A program made the position numbers and the translations under genes. From a bacterium (GTDB taxonomy: Bacteria > Desulfobacterota > GWC2-55-46), in the NCBI GenBank assembly GCA_004298725.1, contig SCQA01000226.1, positions 1 through 8,045 on the forward strand: a stretch of DNA of 8,045 nt. The letters are read 5' to 3'. The number at the start of each line of letters is the position of its first letter. Position 1 is the stretch's first letter. The notes under the pieces were generated by a model. The model saw only the letters and a program-made list of their open reading frames with translations. It was not told where the DNA came from and searched no databases. Of the stretch, positions 1 to 7,060 are shown one piece after another.

Positions 1-1
1 G

Positions 2-211
2 GCGGTTATACCGGACGTTCCCGGAGCGCTTGCGGAGCTTACAGCGGAAATAGCAATGCAAAAGGCGAACATATTGCACGTTGCTCACCGCAGGGAGGCT
101 GACGACGCCCCGGTTGGCTCGATATGCGTCGAGGTTATTCTTGAAGTGGAAGGCCGGCCTCACGGCGAAGCGACGCTTAAAGCCCTTAAAAGCAAAGGGT
201 ACGTTTCGTAA
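2..211 (+). CDS. ilvA: Threonine dehydratase (threonine ammonia-lyase), C-terminal ACT domain, 5'-truncated by window edge
   Basis: An open frame enters from the window edge and gives 69 residues before a stop at 209-211. The residues match the C-terminal ACT domain of threonine dehydratases of the IlvA/TdcB type: a PDVPGALAELTAEIA segment, then KANILHVAHRRE, a VEVILEVEGRPHG strand and a closing LKALKSKGY helix. The GAL and N-I-L-H-V-x-H-R features are typical of this family, where the ACT domain follows the PLP-dependent catalytic domain and can bind regulatory amino acids. The enzyme converts threonine to 2-oxobutanoate and ammonia in the cytoplasm, feeding isoleucine synthesis. The catalytic domain lies outside the window, so intactness cannot be judged. 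Three consecutive in-frame stops (TAA TAA TAG, 209-217) close it. Nothing links it functionally to the downstream exporter; a promoter and operator separate them. Another ACT-domain amino-acid enzyme is possible but less likely. Confidence 0.85.
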   Translation, partial: AVIPDVPGALAELTAEIAMQKANILHVAHRREADDAPVGSICVEVILEVEGRPHGEATLKALKSKGYVS

Positions 212-232
212 TAATAGCCGGCACTTTTTGCC

Positions 233-246
233 CGCGCCCCGGCGCG
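233..246 (+). terminator. GC-rich hairpin after ilvA, possible weak terminator
   Basis: CGCGC (233-237) pairs perfectly with GCGCG (242-246) around a CCCG loop, 22 nt after the ilvA stop. Only two T residues follow, so it lacks the U-tract of a classical intrinsic terminator. A competing pairing of GCCGG (217-221) with CCGGC (239-243) is also possible. Its position between ilvA and the next promoter suits a transcription boundary, but function is inferred from position and stem only. Confidence 0.35.
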
Positions 247-267
247 TTCCGCCTGCAAGCTTATTCG

Positions 268-295
268 TTGACATAAGCTCAAATCTACATATAAT
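268..295 (+). promoter_or_regulatory. Consensus sigma70 promoter of the exporter operon
   Basis: The -35 box TTGACA (268-273) and -10 box TATAAT (290-295) both match the housekeeping sigma70 consensus at all six positions, separated by 16 bp. Transcription would start near 301-303, about 35 nt before the tolC start codon. A fully consensus promoter is expected to be strong when free, which makes sense if the palindrome immediately downstream is a repressor site. Confidence 0.85.
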
Positions 296-296
296 A

Positions 297-320
297 AAAT
301 AAGTAAGCACTTACTTATTT
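297..320 (+). promoter_or_regulatory. 24-bp perfect palindrome over the transcription start, likely TetR-family operator
   Basis: The left arm AAATAAGTAAG (297-307) and right arm CTTACTTATTT (310-320) are perfect inverted repeats of 11 bp around a 2-nt centre (CA). The element begins one base after the -10 box and covers the predicted transcription start, so bound protein would block RNA polymerase. Palindromes of this size overlapping efflux-pump promoters are typical of TetR-family repressors such as AcrR. The assignment to TetR is inference; no TetR gene lies in the window. The transcript would also begin with a small hairpin formed by the palindrome, just before the ribosome binding site. 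Confidence 0.75.
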
Positions 321-336
321 AACTGCGGAGATATTG

Positions 337-1641
337 ATGCGTTTAAAGCGTTTTTTATTTGTGCTTGCGGTAGTAGCCGTCGCGGCTGGAAGCGCTCGAG
401 CCGGGGAGTTTATAAAAAAAGACGACCTCCTCACGGTGGCGAAGTGCGTTGACATCGCGCTTAAAAATCATCCGAGCGTAATCGCGGCGTTTGGCTCCGT
501 AAACGCGGGTATAAGCAGAGTGGAGCAGGCACGGGCCGGTTACTACCCTGAATTGGGGGCGACATCGGGATACGCAAAGAAGTCTCCCGTGACGCAAAGC
601 ACGCAGACAACCGCCAGGACTACGGCGGCGCCCAACAACCCAACCGACGAATATAACGCGACACTGTCGTTAAAACAGACTATCTATGACTTCGGCAAGA
701 TTTCCGGGCAGGTTGAGGTGCAAAGGTTAGGCCTTGACGCATCCCGCTCTGATCTTGAAAATGCGCGGGCGCTGATAGTATTCGGCGTGCGGCAGGCGTA
801 CTATACCCTTTTGCAGGCAACGCGGAACCTTGCCACGGCAAACGAGGCAATCAAGCAAGCCGAGACGCATCTTGCACAGGCTAAAGGTTTTTTTGAGGCC
901 GGAAGTAAGCCCAGGTTCGACGTGACAAAGGCTCTGGTCGACGTCAGCAACGCCAAGCTTAATCAGTTAAAGGCTGTAAGCGCCATGAAAACCGCGCGCG
1001 TAAACCTTAATAACGCAATGGGCGCGCCAAACGCGCCGGAGTACAGGATAGAAGACAACCTTTCTTTTTCAAAATTCGACATTACGTTTGAAGCGGCGCT
1101 TGAAACGGCATATAGAATAAGAAACGATTTAAAATCGCTTTCAGCAAAACAAAGATCAGCCGAAGAGGCCTTGTCCGTGGCTAAAAAGGGCTATTACCCG
1201 GTGCTTGCCGGAAACGCGTCATACGGTTTGTCCGGTCAGAGCTTTCCGCTTGACGACAACTGGACCTTCGGCGCTACCGTGACAATTCCTATATTCAGCG
1301 GCTTTTTGACGAAGCATCAGGTGGAGGAGTCAAGGGCGTCGCTGGATATTACTCGCGCCAATAGAGATTTACTCAGGCAGAGCGTTTACCTTGAAGTTCA
1401 GCAGGCATATCTTAACCTGAAGGACGCCGAGGAGAGGGTGCCCGTCGCTGAAATAGTCGTGAGGCAGACGGAAGAGAACAGAGAGCTTGCAAACGAGCGT
1501 TACAAAGCCGGCGTAGGAAATTCCGTTGAAGTGGCGGACGCAGAACTTCAATACGTAACCGCGAATACAAATTATACTCAGGCGCTGTATGATTACCTTG
1601 TGGCTGAGGCGAGCCTGATTAAGGCAATGGGAGCGAGATGA
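337..1641 (+). CDS. tolC: TolC-family outer membrane efflux channel protein
   Basis: The product is the outer-membrane and periplasmic exit duct of a tripartite exporter, trimeric in known family members. From ATG 337 it has 434 residues, a usual length. Residues 1-22 form a Sec signal peptide (MRLKRF, hydrophobic core, cleavage probably after SARA). Two outer-membrane efflux protein (OEP) repeats follow. The first holds VDIALKNHPSV (38-48), GYYPEL (68-73), QTIYDFGK (114-121) and FDVTKA (194-199). The second holds the paired hallmarks GYYPVL (285-290), IPIFSGF (317-323) and RYKAGVGNSVEVADAE (388-403). Long alanine/glutamine-rich helices form the tunnel. A TTG three bases upstream (334) is in frame, but GGAG at 327-330 sits 6 nt from ATG 337, so 337 is preferred. 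It is first in the operon, directly behind the promoter/operator, and its stop overlaps the macA start (ATGA, 1638-1641). Substrate is unknown. Confidence 0.93.
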   Translation: MRLKRFLFVLAVVAVAAGSARAGEFIKKDDLLTVAKCVDIALKNHPSVIAAFGSVNAGISRVEQARAGYYPELGATSGYAKKSPVTQSTQTTARTTAAPNNPTDEYNATLSLKQTIYDFGKISGQVEVQRLGLDASRSDLENARALIVFGVRQAYYTLLQATRNLATANEAIKQAETHLAQAKGFFEAGSKPRFDVTKALVDVSNAKLNQLKAVSAMKTARVNLNNAMGAPNAPEYRIEDNLSFSKFDITFEAALETAYRIRNDLKSLSAKQRSAEEALSVAKKGYYPVLAGNASYGLSGQSFPLDDNWTFGATVTIPIFSGFLTKHQVEESRASLDITRANRDLLRQSVYLEVQQAYLNLKDAEERVPVAEIVVRQTEENRELANERYKAGVGNSVEVADAELQYVTANTNYTQALYDYLVAEASLIKAMGAR

Positions 1642-2798
1642 AAAAAATAATTGCCGTCATAGTTGTTCTAATTATAGCGGCCGGCGCCGCGTACTTTCTT
1701 CTAAAAAATAATTCCAACGAGCCGAAGTTCAAAACGGAAATTGTAACGCGGGGCGATATTACCGAGGCCGTAACGGCCACGGGCAGCTTGAATGCCGTAA
1801 CGACAATACTTGTCGGCACTCAGGCCTCCGGCACCATTAAGCGGATATTCGTTGATTTTAATTCACCGGTTAAAAAGAACCAGCTTATAGCGCAAATAGA
1901 CCCGGCCACCTTCGAGGCGCAGTTGGAACAGGCGCGGGCGAACTTTAATCTTGCCCGCGCCAATTCTGAAAAATCAAAGGCATCGCTTGTTGACGCCGAA
2001 AGGACGCTTGACAGAACAAAACAGCTTTATTCAAAAAACCTTGTGGCTAAGAGCGAGTTAGACACGGCCCTGACCAACTTCGACATCTCAAGGGCGCTTC
2101 TTGGCGCGTCCGAGGCGCAGGTGTCGCAGGCGGAGGCCGCCTTAAAACTGACCGATATAAATCTGAAGTACACAAGCATCTTGTCGCCGGTTGACGGCGT
2201 GGTAATTTCAAGAAACGTGGACGTAGGCCAGACCGTAGCCGCGTCTTTTCAAACGCCGACCCTCTTTACCATAGCCGAAGACCTTACGAAGATGCAGATA
2301 GACACCAACGTAAACGAGGCCGACATCGGCAGGGTAAGCACCGGACAGGACGTAGCCTTCACGGTTGACGCGTACCCGGACGCTTTATTTCACGGTAAGG
2401 TGCTCCAGATACGGAACGCGCCGATAATCATTCAAAACGTGGTTACCTACGACGTCGTTATAAAAGTTGACAACCCGCGGTTAAAGTTGAAGCCCGGCAT
2501 GACGGCCAACGCGCAGATAATCAGCGCCGAGAAAAAAGGCGTGCTTAAAGCGCCGAATGCCGCCATGAGGTTCAGGCTTAATAACGATAAGTCCGCTAAA
2601 GCGAAAAACACCGATGCCGGGCCGTCCGTGTGGGTGCTTGAGGCCGGTACGCCGCGCCGCGTGAAGATAACCGTTGGCATAAGCGACGGCAGTTTTACTG
2701 AAATCTCCTCCGGCGACGTTAAAGAAGGGCAGGAGCTGATAATTGAATCGCTCTCCAAGCTGAAAAAACCGGCCATAGCCGGTCCGAGGATGTTTTAA
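1638..2798 (+). CDS. macA: MacA-like periplasmic adaptor (membrane fusion protein) of ABC exporter
   Basis: This adaptor bridges the inner-membrane MacB transporter and the TolC-like channel. The 386-residue product begins with a short basic start and one hydrophobic segment (about 4-22), an inner-membrane anchor with no lipobox cysteine. The order matches the HlyD/RND-MFP family: first half of the lipoyl domain (about 58-89, with GTIKRIFVDFNSPVKKNQLIAQID inside), a helical hairpin of heptad-like Ala/Glu/Leu sequence (about 90-175), the second lipoyl half (ILSPVDGVVISRNVDVGQTV, 181-200), a beta-barrel domain (about 205-300, with LKPGMTANAQI at 284-294) and a membrane-proximal domain (about 300-375). 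The SPVDGVV motif and the PGMTA motif are typical of MacA. Translation is probably coupled to tolC through the ATGA overlap; GGGAG (1629-1633) can serve as ribosome binding site. The final residues are basic and proline-rich and not diagnostic. Confidence 0.93.
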   Translation: MKKIIAVIVVLIIAAGAAYFLLKNNSNEPKFKTEIVTRGDITEAVTATGSLNAVTTILVGTQASGTIKRIFVDFNSPVKKNQLIAQIDPATFEAQLEQARANFNLARANSEKSKASLVDAERTLDRTKQLYSKNLVAKSELDTALTNFDISRALLGASEAQVSQAEAALKLTDINLKYTSILSPVDGVVISRNVDVGQTVAASFQTPTLFTIAEDLTKMQIDTNVNEADIGRVSTGQDVAFTVDAYPDALFHGKVLQIRNAPIIIQNVVTYDVVIKVDNPRLKLKPGMTANAQIISAEKKGVLKAPNAAMRFRLNNDKSAKAKNTDAGPSVWVLEAGTPRRVKITVGISDGSFTEISSGDVKEGQELIIESLSKLKKPAIAGPRMF

Positions 2799-2817
2799 AT
2801 GGGCAACTTTCTTTTTT

Positions 2818-2854
2818 CCTCCCCTTGTGGGGGTAAGCTGGGTGGGGGTGATTA
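2818..2854 (+). repeat. C-run/G-run repeat-like element between macA and macB
   Basis: The 63-nt gap between macA and macB contains a C-run (CCTCCCC, 2818-2824), a TTGT loop and a G-run (2829-2833), then GGGTAAGCTGG (2831-2841) and a second G-run (2844-2848). The C and G runs can pair as a short hairpin. A similar arrangement, with GGGTAGCTGG differing by one base, appears at 8016-8045, after the last gene. Two related copies in intergenic positions suggest a small dispersed repeat family; two copies in one window are weak proof. The following GAGG (2855-2858) serves macB as ribosome binding site. Confidence 0.5.
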
Positions 2855-2861
2855 GAGGTAA

Positions 2862-3551
2862 ATGGCGCTGATTGACGTAAAAGACATAACTAAGGTTTAC
2901 AGGCTCGGCGACACTGAACTTCGCGCCCTTGATACCATTAACCTTACAATTGACAGCGGCGATTTTGTGGCCGTCATGGGACCTTCGGGTTCAGGTAAGT
3001 CCACGTTCATGAATATACTCGGTTGTCTTGACAAGCCCACGTCCGGCGCGTACGTGCTCGACGGCATTGATACGGCGCGTCTTTCAAGGGACGAACTTGC
3101 CTCCATAAGAAATAAAAAGATCGGCTTTATCTTCCAGGGTTTCAACCTTCTTTCACGGACAACGGCTATTGAAAACTGTGAACTGCCCATGCTCTACGCC
3201 GGAATAGGCGTTGATGAAAGGGGCCGGAAGGCATTAGCCGCGCTAAAAAGCGTAGGGCTTGAAGGCAGGCAACACCACATGCCTAACCAGCTTTCCGGCG
3301 GGCAACAGCAGAGGGTTGCCATAGCAAGGGCGCTTGTAAACGGCACGCCGATAATACTTGCGGACGAGCCTACCGGCAACCTCGATTCAAAAACAAGCGT
3401 TGAAATTATGGAGCTTCTCGTAAAGCTCAATAACGATTCCGGCATAACCATTATGCTTGTTACACATGAGCACGATATTGCGGCCTTTGCGAAAAGGACT
3501 ATTCGTTTTCGCGACGGACGCTTGGTAAGCGACGAGGCCGGTACGAAATGA
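2862..3551 (+). CDS. macB: MacB-type ABC transporter ATP-binding subunit
   Basis: This cytoplasmic ATPase powers the exporter by ATP binding and hydrolysis with the next gene's permease. In 229 residues all nucleotide-binding motifs are intact: A-loop region with Y13, Walker A GPSGSGKST (40-48), Q-loop FQGFNLL with Q92, ABC signature LSGGQQQR (144-151), Walker B with ADEPTGNLD (167-175), catalytic Glu169, D-loop, and the H-loop His202 in LVTHEHD. ADEPTGNLDSKT and GFNLLSRTTAIENCELPM are typical of the MacB/LolD/FtsE branch (3.A.1.122 type). Unlike E. coli MacB, where ATPase and permease are fused in about 650 residues, this one is free-standing, and the two parts together (638 residues) match the fused length. 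Start ATG 2862 follows AGAGG with 3 nt between, a slightly short spacing. The stop overlaps the permease start (ATGA, 3548-3551). LolD is the main alternative; the MacA and TolC neighbours argue for MacB. Confidence 0.94.
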   Translation: MALIDVKDITKVYRLGDTELRALDTINLTIDSGDFVAVMGPSGSGKSTFMNILGCLDKPTSGAYVLDGIDTARLSRDELASIRNKKIGFIFQGFNLLSRTTAIENCELPMLYAGIGVDERGRKALAALKSVGLEGRQHHMPNQLSGGQQQRVAIARALVNGTPIILADEPTGNLDSKTSVEIMELLVKLNNDSGITIMLVTHEHDIAAFAKRTIRFRDGRLVSDEAGTK

Positions 3552-4777
3552 TAGACGTCTCTTCCGCGTTAAGGGTATCTTTCAGGGCGCTTAGGGTCAA
3601 TAAATTGCGCTCTGCTCTTACCATGCTCGGCATAATTATCGGCGTGGGCGCCGTGATAACCATGCTTGCCGTAGGCACCGGCGCGCGGCGCATGATAGCC
3701 GCGCAGATAGCCGGCATGGGGTCGAACCTGATCATGATTCTTCCGGGCGCAACAACAGCCGGCGGCGCCCGCATGGGCGCCGGAACTCAGCCTACCCTAT
3801 CAATGGGAGACGCCGACGCCATCGGCAAAGACGCAAGCGCGGTTTCAGACGTAGCGCCAGTGCTCGGCGGAATCGCGCAGGTTGTTTACGGACACCAGAA
3901 CTGGTCAACAAGCATTATCGGTTCCACGCCGTCCATATTCAACGTGCGCGAATGGCCCATAGCCCGCGGCAGGACATTTAGCGAACAAGACGTAAAAACA
4001 GCCACAAAGGTTTGCCTGCTCGGCGAAACCGTTATCAACAATTTATTCGGGGATACTGACCCCATTGGCCAAATAATCCGCATAAAAAACGTTCCTTTTA
4101 CGGTTATAGGCGTGCTAACCCCAAAGGGCCAGTCGCCGGCCGGACAAGATCAGGACGATAATATTTTCGTGCCGGTAACAACGGCGCAGAAAAAACTCTT
4201 CGGAACAGCCTTTCCGGGTATGGTTAGAATAATAATGGTCAAGGCTAAAAGCGCCGAAAATATGGCGTCCGCCGAAAAACAGATTAATGAAATACTGGCA
4301 CAGCGGCATCATATCGGGGCAAAGCAGGACAGCGACTTCACTGTGCGCAACCTTACGCAGATAATGCAGACGGCGGAGCAGTCCGCCAAGATAATGACGC
4401 TTCTTCTCGGGGCCATTGCTTCCGTGTCGCTGATAGTCGGCGGCATCGGCATAATGAACATAATGCTTGTGTCCGTAACCGAACGCACGAGGGAAATCGG
4501 CATACGCATGGCCATTGGCGCAAAAACGTGGGATATACGCCTTCAGTTTCTTATTGAAGCGCTTTCGCTGTCTCTGCTTGGCGGCATAATAGGGATAATA
4601 CTCGGCGTATCCGGTTCGCGGGCGCTTTCCATGCTTGCCGGTTGGCCAACCGAAGTTTCCCCGCTTTCCCTCGCGCTTGCTTTCGGCTTTTCAGGGCTTG
4701 TCGGCATATTTTTTGGTTTTTATCCGGCATATAAAGCGTCGCTTCTTAACCCCATAGACGCGTTAAGGTATGAGTAG
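3548..4777 (+). CDS. macB: MacB-type ABC transporter permease (MacB_PCD and FtsX domains)
   Basis: This is the membrane subunit of the exporter, 409 residues. It has the MacB topology: a cytoplasmic amphipathic start, TM1 (about 22-45, in NKLRSALTMLGIIIGVGAV), a large periplasmic MacB_PCD domain (about 46-280), then three segments TM2 (about 282-308), TM3 (about 335-358) and TM4 (about 372-394) forming the FtsX domain. Signature stretches are GIGIMNIMLVSVTERTREIG (299-318), GIRMAIGAK (318-326) and the ending FYPAYKASLLNPIDALRYE (391-409). These distinguish it from LolC/E and FtsX proteins. MacB proteins work as mechanotransmitters, moving periplasmic substrate through MacA and TolC rather than taking it from the cytoplasm; substrates in other bacteria include macrolides, peptides and toxins. 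The one here is unknown. ATGA overlap with the ATPase gene implies translational coupling and matched amounts. No disruption is visible. Confidence 0.94.
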   Translation: MIDVSSALRVSFRALRVNKLRSALTMLGIIIGVGAVITMLAVGTGARRMIAAQIAGMGSNLIMILPGATTAGGARMGAGTQPTLSMGDADAIGKDASAVSDVAPVLGGIAQVVYGHQNWSTSIIGSTPSIFNVREWPIARGRTFSEQDVKTATKVCLLGETVINNLFGDTDPIGQIIRIKNVPFTVIGVLTPKGQSPAGQDQDDNIFVPVTTAQKKLFGTAFPGMVRIIMVKAKSAENMASAEKQINEILAQRHHIGAKQDSDFTVRNLTQIMQTAEQSAKIMTLLLGAIASVSLIVGGIGIMNIMLVSVTERTREIGIRMAIGAKTWDIRLQFLIEALSLSLLGGIIGIILGVSGSRALSMLAGWPTEVSPLSLALAFGFSGLVGIFFGFYPAYKASLLNPIDALRYE

Positions 4778-4783
4778 CTCTCA

Positions 4784-4817
4784 GTTGCAAAACTTGTAAC
4801 GCCGCAAAAGCTTGTAA
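4784..4817 (+). repeat. Short direct repeats in the lptD upstream region
   Basis: GCAAAACTTGTAA (4787-4799) and GCAAAAGCTTGTAA (4804-4817) are near-identical, differing by one inserted G, with starts 17 bp apart. The first is preceded by GTT, and the octamer GTTGCAAA (4784-4791) recurs at 4847-4854 inside the hairpin. They could be tandem protein-binding sites or sequence drift by duplication. No acceptable -35/-10 pair was found around them, so they are not assigned to a promoter. Confidence 0.4.
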
Positions 4818-4837
4818 AAACCCGCCTTGTATGCTAC

Positions 4838-4886
4838 GTTTTCAAGGTTGCAAAGCGTTAATGCCCGCGTGCTTGGCCTTGAAAAC
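4838..4886 (+). promoter_or_regulatory. Long inverted repeat ending 2 nt before the lptD start codon
   Basis: GTTTTCAAGG (4838-4847) and CCTTGAAAAC (4877-4886) are a perfect 10-bp inverted repeat. The 29-nt interior can extend the stem: two T-G wobbles (4848-4849 with 4875-4876), a 3-nt bulge, then AAGC (4853-4856) with GCTT (4871-4874), leaving a loop near 4857-4870. No T-tract follows the right arm, so it does not look like an intrinsic terminator. The right arm occupies the position where the lptD Shine-Dalgarno sequence should be. A role in hindering or gating translation of lptD is inferred, not shown. Confidence 0.55.
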
Positions 4887-4888
4887 AC

Positions 4889-7060
4889 ATGGTAACTCTC
4901 AAAATAAAAAATATATATATCAACACATTAGCGGTGCTATTCTTTGCAAGCGTTTTTTTTGCGGGCATAGCTGTAGCAGAGGACGCAGTACCCGCTAAGG
5001 TCTTTCGGGAAGACCTTCCGGTGGAGCTTACCGCGGACTTTGTCAGCTATGATAAAGGGGCTGACACTTATTACGGCAGGGGCAATGTCGTTATAGTGCA
5101 GGGTAACGCCACTGTCAAAGCGGACTCCGCAATGGTTGATATGCGCTCCGGCGTGGCCACCGCTAAAGGCAATATATCCGGCATTGACGAGGGCGGAGAC
5201 ATCTTCTCCGGCGATGCGCTTGACATGGATTTAAAAGACAAGACCATGCTCTTTGCGAATGGAAGGCTCTTTTTTAATAAGGAACACGTATATCTTACCA
5301 GCGATAAGCTTAAAAAGACCGGTACGTCGACGTATGAAGGCGAGAAAGTAACAGTTACGCCGTGCGACTGCAGGGACGATGAAAACCCGGCGTGGAGCTT
5401 TTTCGCGTATAAGGGGAACGTAGCGCTCGGGGAGTATTTTACCGGGTATAACGCCTTTTTTAAGGTAAAGGGCGTGCCGCTTCTTTATACGCCGTATTTA
5501 AAGATTCCGATAAAGAGCAAAAGAGAGTCCGGTTTTTTAACGCCTACGCCCGGGTTTTCAAAGCTTCGCGGTTTCATGCTTGAAAATGCTTACTTTTGGG
5601 CTATATCAGACAGCACGGACGCCACGTTTTCCTTGGAAGAGGAGACGGCAAGGGGCCTCGGCAAGGGCCTTGAGTACAGATACTACCGCACTAAGAGAAG
5701 TTTTGGAGAGTTCAATTTTTACCATTTTCAAGAAGACAGCATTGACAGGGTAAGAGAGTTCAGAAAAAGCGCCGCTAACATGACGCGCCCCATGACCGCC
5801 AAAAACAGCCGGTGGTATCTTAAGCATTGGCATAACGAGCAACTGCCCGGCGGCGTCTTATTTAAATCCAATATAAAAGTGCTTAGCGACGACGAATATT
5901 TTATAGACTTCGGCGAATCAGGCAAGGAGCGTTCGCTTGAGTCATTTGAAAGCAACGCGGCGCTCAGCAAGAGCTGGTCGTCTTACAGCCTTGTAATGCA
6001 GTTCAGGTATTTTAACAACCTTCTTGTCAAGGACAAGTCAAGCACGCTTCAAAGACTGCCGGAGATAACTTTTAACGGCGCTGACAACAAGATAAAATCA
6101 ACACCGTTTAATTTATCAATGGAATCGTCTTTGGTAAATTTTTACAGGGAGGCGGGCATGCGAGGTCAGAGGCTTGACGTGCACCCGAGGCTTTCCATGC
6201 CGCTCAGCCCCGGAAGATATTTCGATTTGACGCCGTCAATAGCTCCGCGCGGCACATGGTATCTTGTGGAAATTGACCCGAACGGCCGTTACAGCGACAG
6301 AACCATATACGACGCACAGATTGACGCGGCTACAACATTTGTGCGCGTTTATAATACAAATTCTGAAAATCTTAAGGCGTTAAAGCACACGGTGCGGCCA
6401 AAGCTTTCATATTTATATATTCCCGGGCTTGACCAGACGAAAAAGCCTTTCTTCGACGGCATTGACCGTGTTGCGGCCACAAGCGCCGTGACATACGGGT
6501 TTAACAGCACCATGACGGGAAAGTTTGTAAAAGACGGGAAAAAGAGCTACATTGACCACCTGTATCTTGACGTGAGCGAAACATTCGACATAATCGAATA
6601 CACCAAAGAGCTGGAAACGCCGGCAGATAAAAAGAGGCCGTTTTCAGACATAAGTATTGAGGCCATTTTAAAACCGGTAGATTGGATTAAGCTGACCGGC
6701 AAGGAAAAGTATAATTTTTACTGGCGATGGGTGACAAGCTACGACGTTTCACTTGACGTAAACGATTCGCGGGGCGATTCATTTGGCCTGACGGAGCGTT
6801 TTTTAAGAAGCACTTTGGTGCGCTACCTTGAAGCTTCGGGCCGCCTTCGGACAATAAGCTCAGTTGACCTTACGTTTATGAACCGGTTTTCAATTGACCA
6901 GAATAAGCCCCTTGAAGCGGCCTACGGCATTGAATACAGGCACCAGTGCTACGGCGCGACCTTGAACTACACCATAAAGCCTGAGGAAAAGGTAATTTTT
7001 TTGACGATTAACCTTATGGGGCTTGGCAAAGTAGCGGGTATTCAAGGAAGCCTTAGGTAA
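4889..7060 (+). CDS. lptD: LPS-assembly outer membrane protein LptD
   Basis: LptD forms the outer-membrane translocon that, with lipoprotein LptE, inserts lipopolysaccharide into the outer leaflet. The product has 723 residues (E. coli LptD about 780). Residues 1-30 are a signal peptide ending IAVA. An LptA/OstA-like beta-jellyroll domain spans about 44-160 (VELTADFVSYDKGADTYYGR, then repeated D/A-V-x-M strands). The LptD barrel domain follows, with GVPLLYTPYLKIPI (195-208), RESGFLTPTPGFS (212-224), ARGLGKGLEYRYYR (254-267) and many aromatic alternating strands to the end. Only three cysteines exist: Cys159 and Cys161 after the jellyroll and Cys687 near the C-terminus; these fit one inter-domain disulfide rather than the two in E. 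coli. ATG 4889 is preferred because an in-frame TGA lies at 4880-4882 and the signal peptide starts here, yet no Shine-Dalgarno is visible. It lies 111 nt after the macB permease; read-through from the exporter operon is possible. LptE is not in the window. Confidence 0.93.
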   Translation: MVTLKIKNIYINTLAVLFFASVFFAGIAVAEDAVPAKVFREDLPVELTADFVSYDKGADTYYGRGNVVIVQGNATVKADSAMVDMRSGVATAKGNISGIDEGGDIFSGDALDMDLKDKTMLFANGRLFFNKEHVYLTSDKLKKTGTSTYEGEKVTVTPCDCRDDENPAWSFFAYKGNVALGEYFTGYNAFFKVKGVPLLYTPYLKIPIKSKRESGFLTPTPGFSKLRGFMLENAYFWAISDSTDATFSLEEETARGLGKGLEYRYYRTKRSFGEFNFYHFQEDSIDRVREFRKSAANMTRPMTAKNSRWYLKHWHNEQLPGGVLFKSNIKVLSDDEYFIDFGESGKERSLESFESNAALSKSWSSYSLVMQFRYFNNLLVKDKSSTLQRLPEITFNGADNKIKSTPFNLSMESSLVNFYREAGMRGQRLDVHPRLSMPLSPGRYFDLTPSIAPRGTWYLVEIDPNGRYSDRTIYDAQIDAATTFVRVYNTNSENLKALKHTVRPKLSYLYIPGLDQTKKPFFDGIDRVAATSAVTYGFNSTMTGKFVKDGKKSYIDHLYLDVSETFDIIEYTKELETPADKKRPFSDISIEAILKPVDWIKLTGKEKYNFYWRWVTSYDVSLDVNDSRGDSFGLTERFLRSTLVRYLEASGRLRTISSVDLTFMNRFSIDQNKPLEAAYGIEYRHQCYGATLNYTIKPEEKVIFLTINLMGLGKVAGIQGSLR

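Noticed and set aside
81..302. 73-codon open frame upstream of tolC on the + strand
   Set aside because: It overlaps the ACT-domain coding sequence of ilvA in another frame, runs through the promoter, and has no recognisable protein features.
4785..4835. Promoter for lptD using TTGCAA or TTGTAA as -35 and TATGCT (4830-4835) as -10
   Set aside because: Available spacings are about 12, 30 or 39 bp, none acceptable for sigma70.
4838..4886. Intrinsic terminator for the exporter operon
   Set aside because: No T-tract follows the inverted repeat on either strand and the lptD start codon follows directly.
4831..5000. Small + strand open frame from ATG 4831 through the lptD hairpin into lptD
   Set aside because: It has no ribosome binding site, no recognisable features, and overlaps the lptD signal peptide region.
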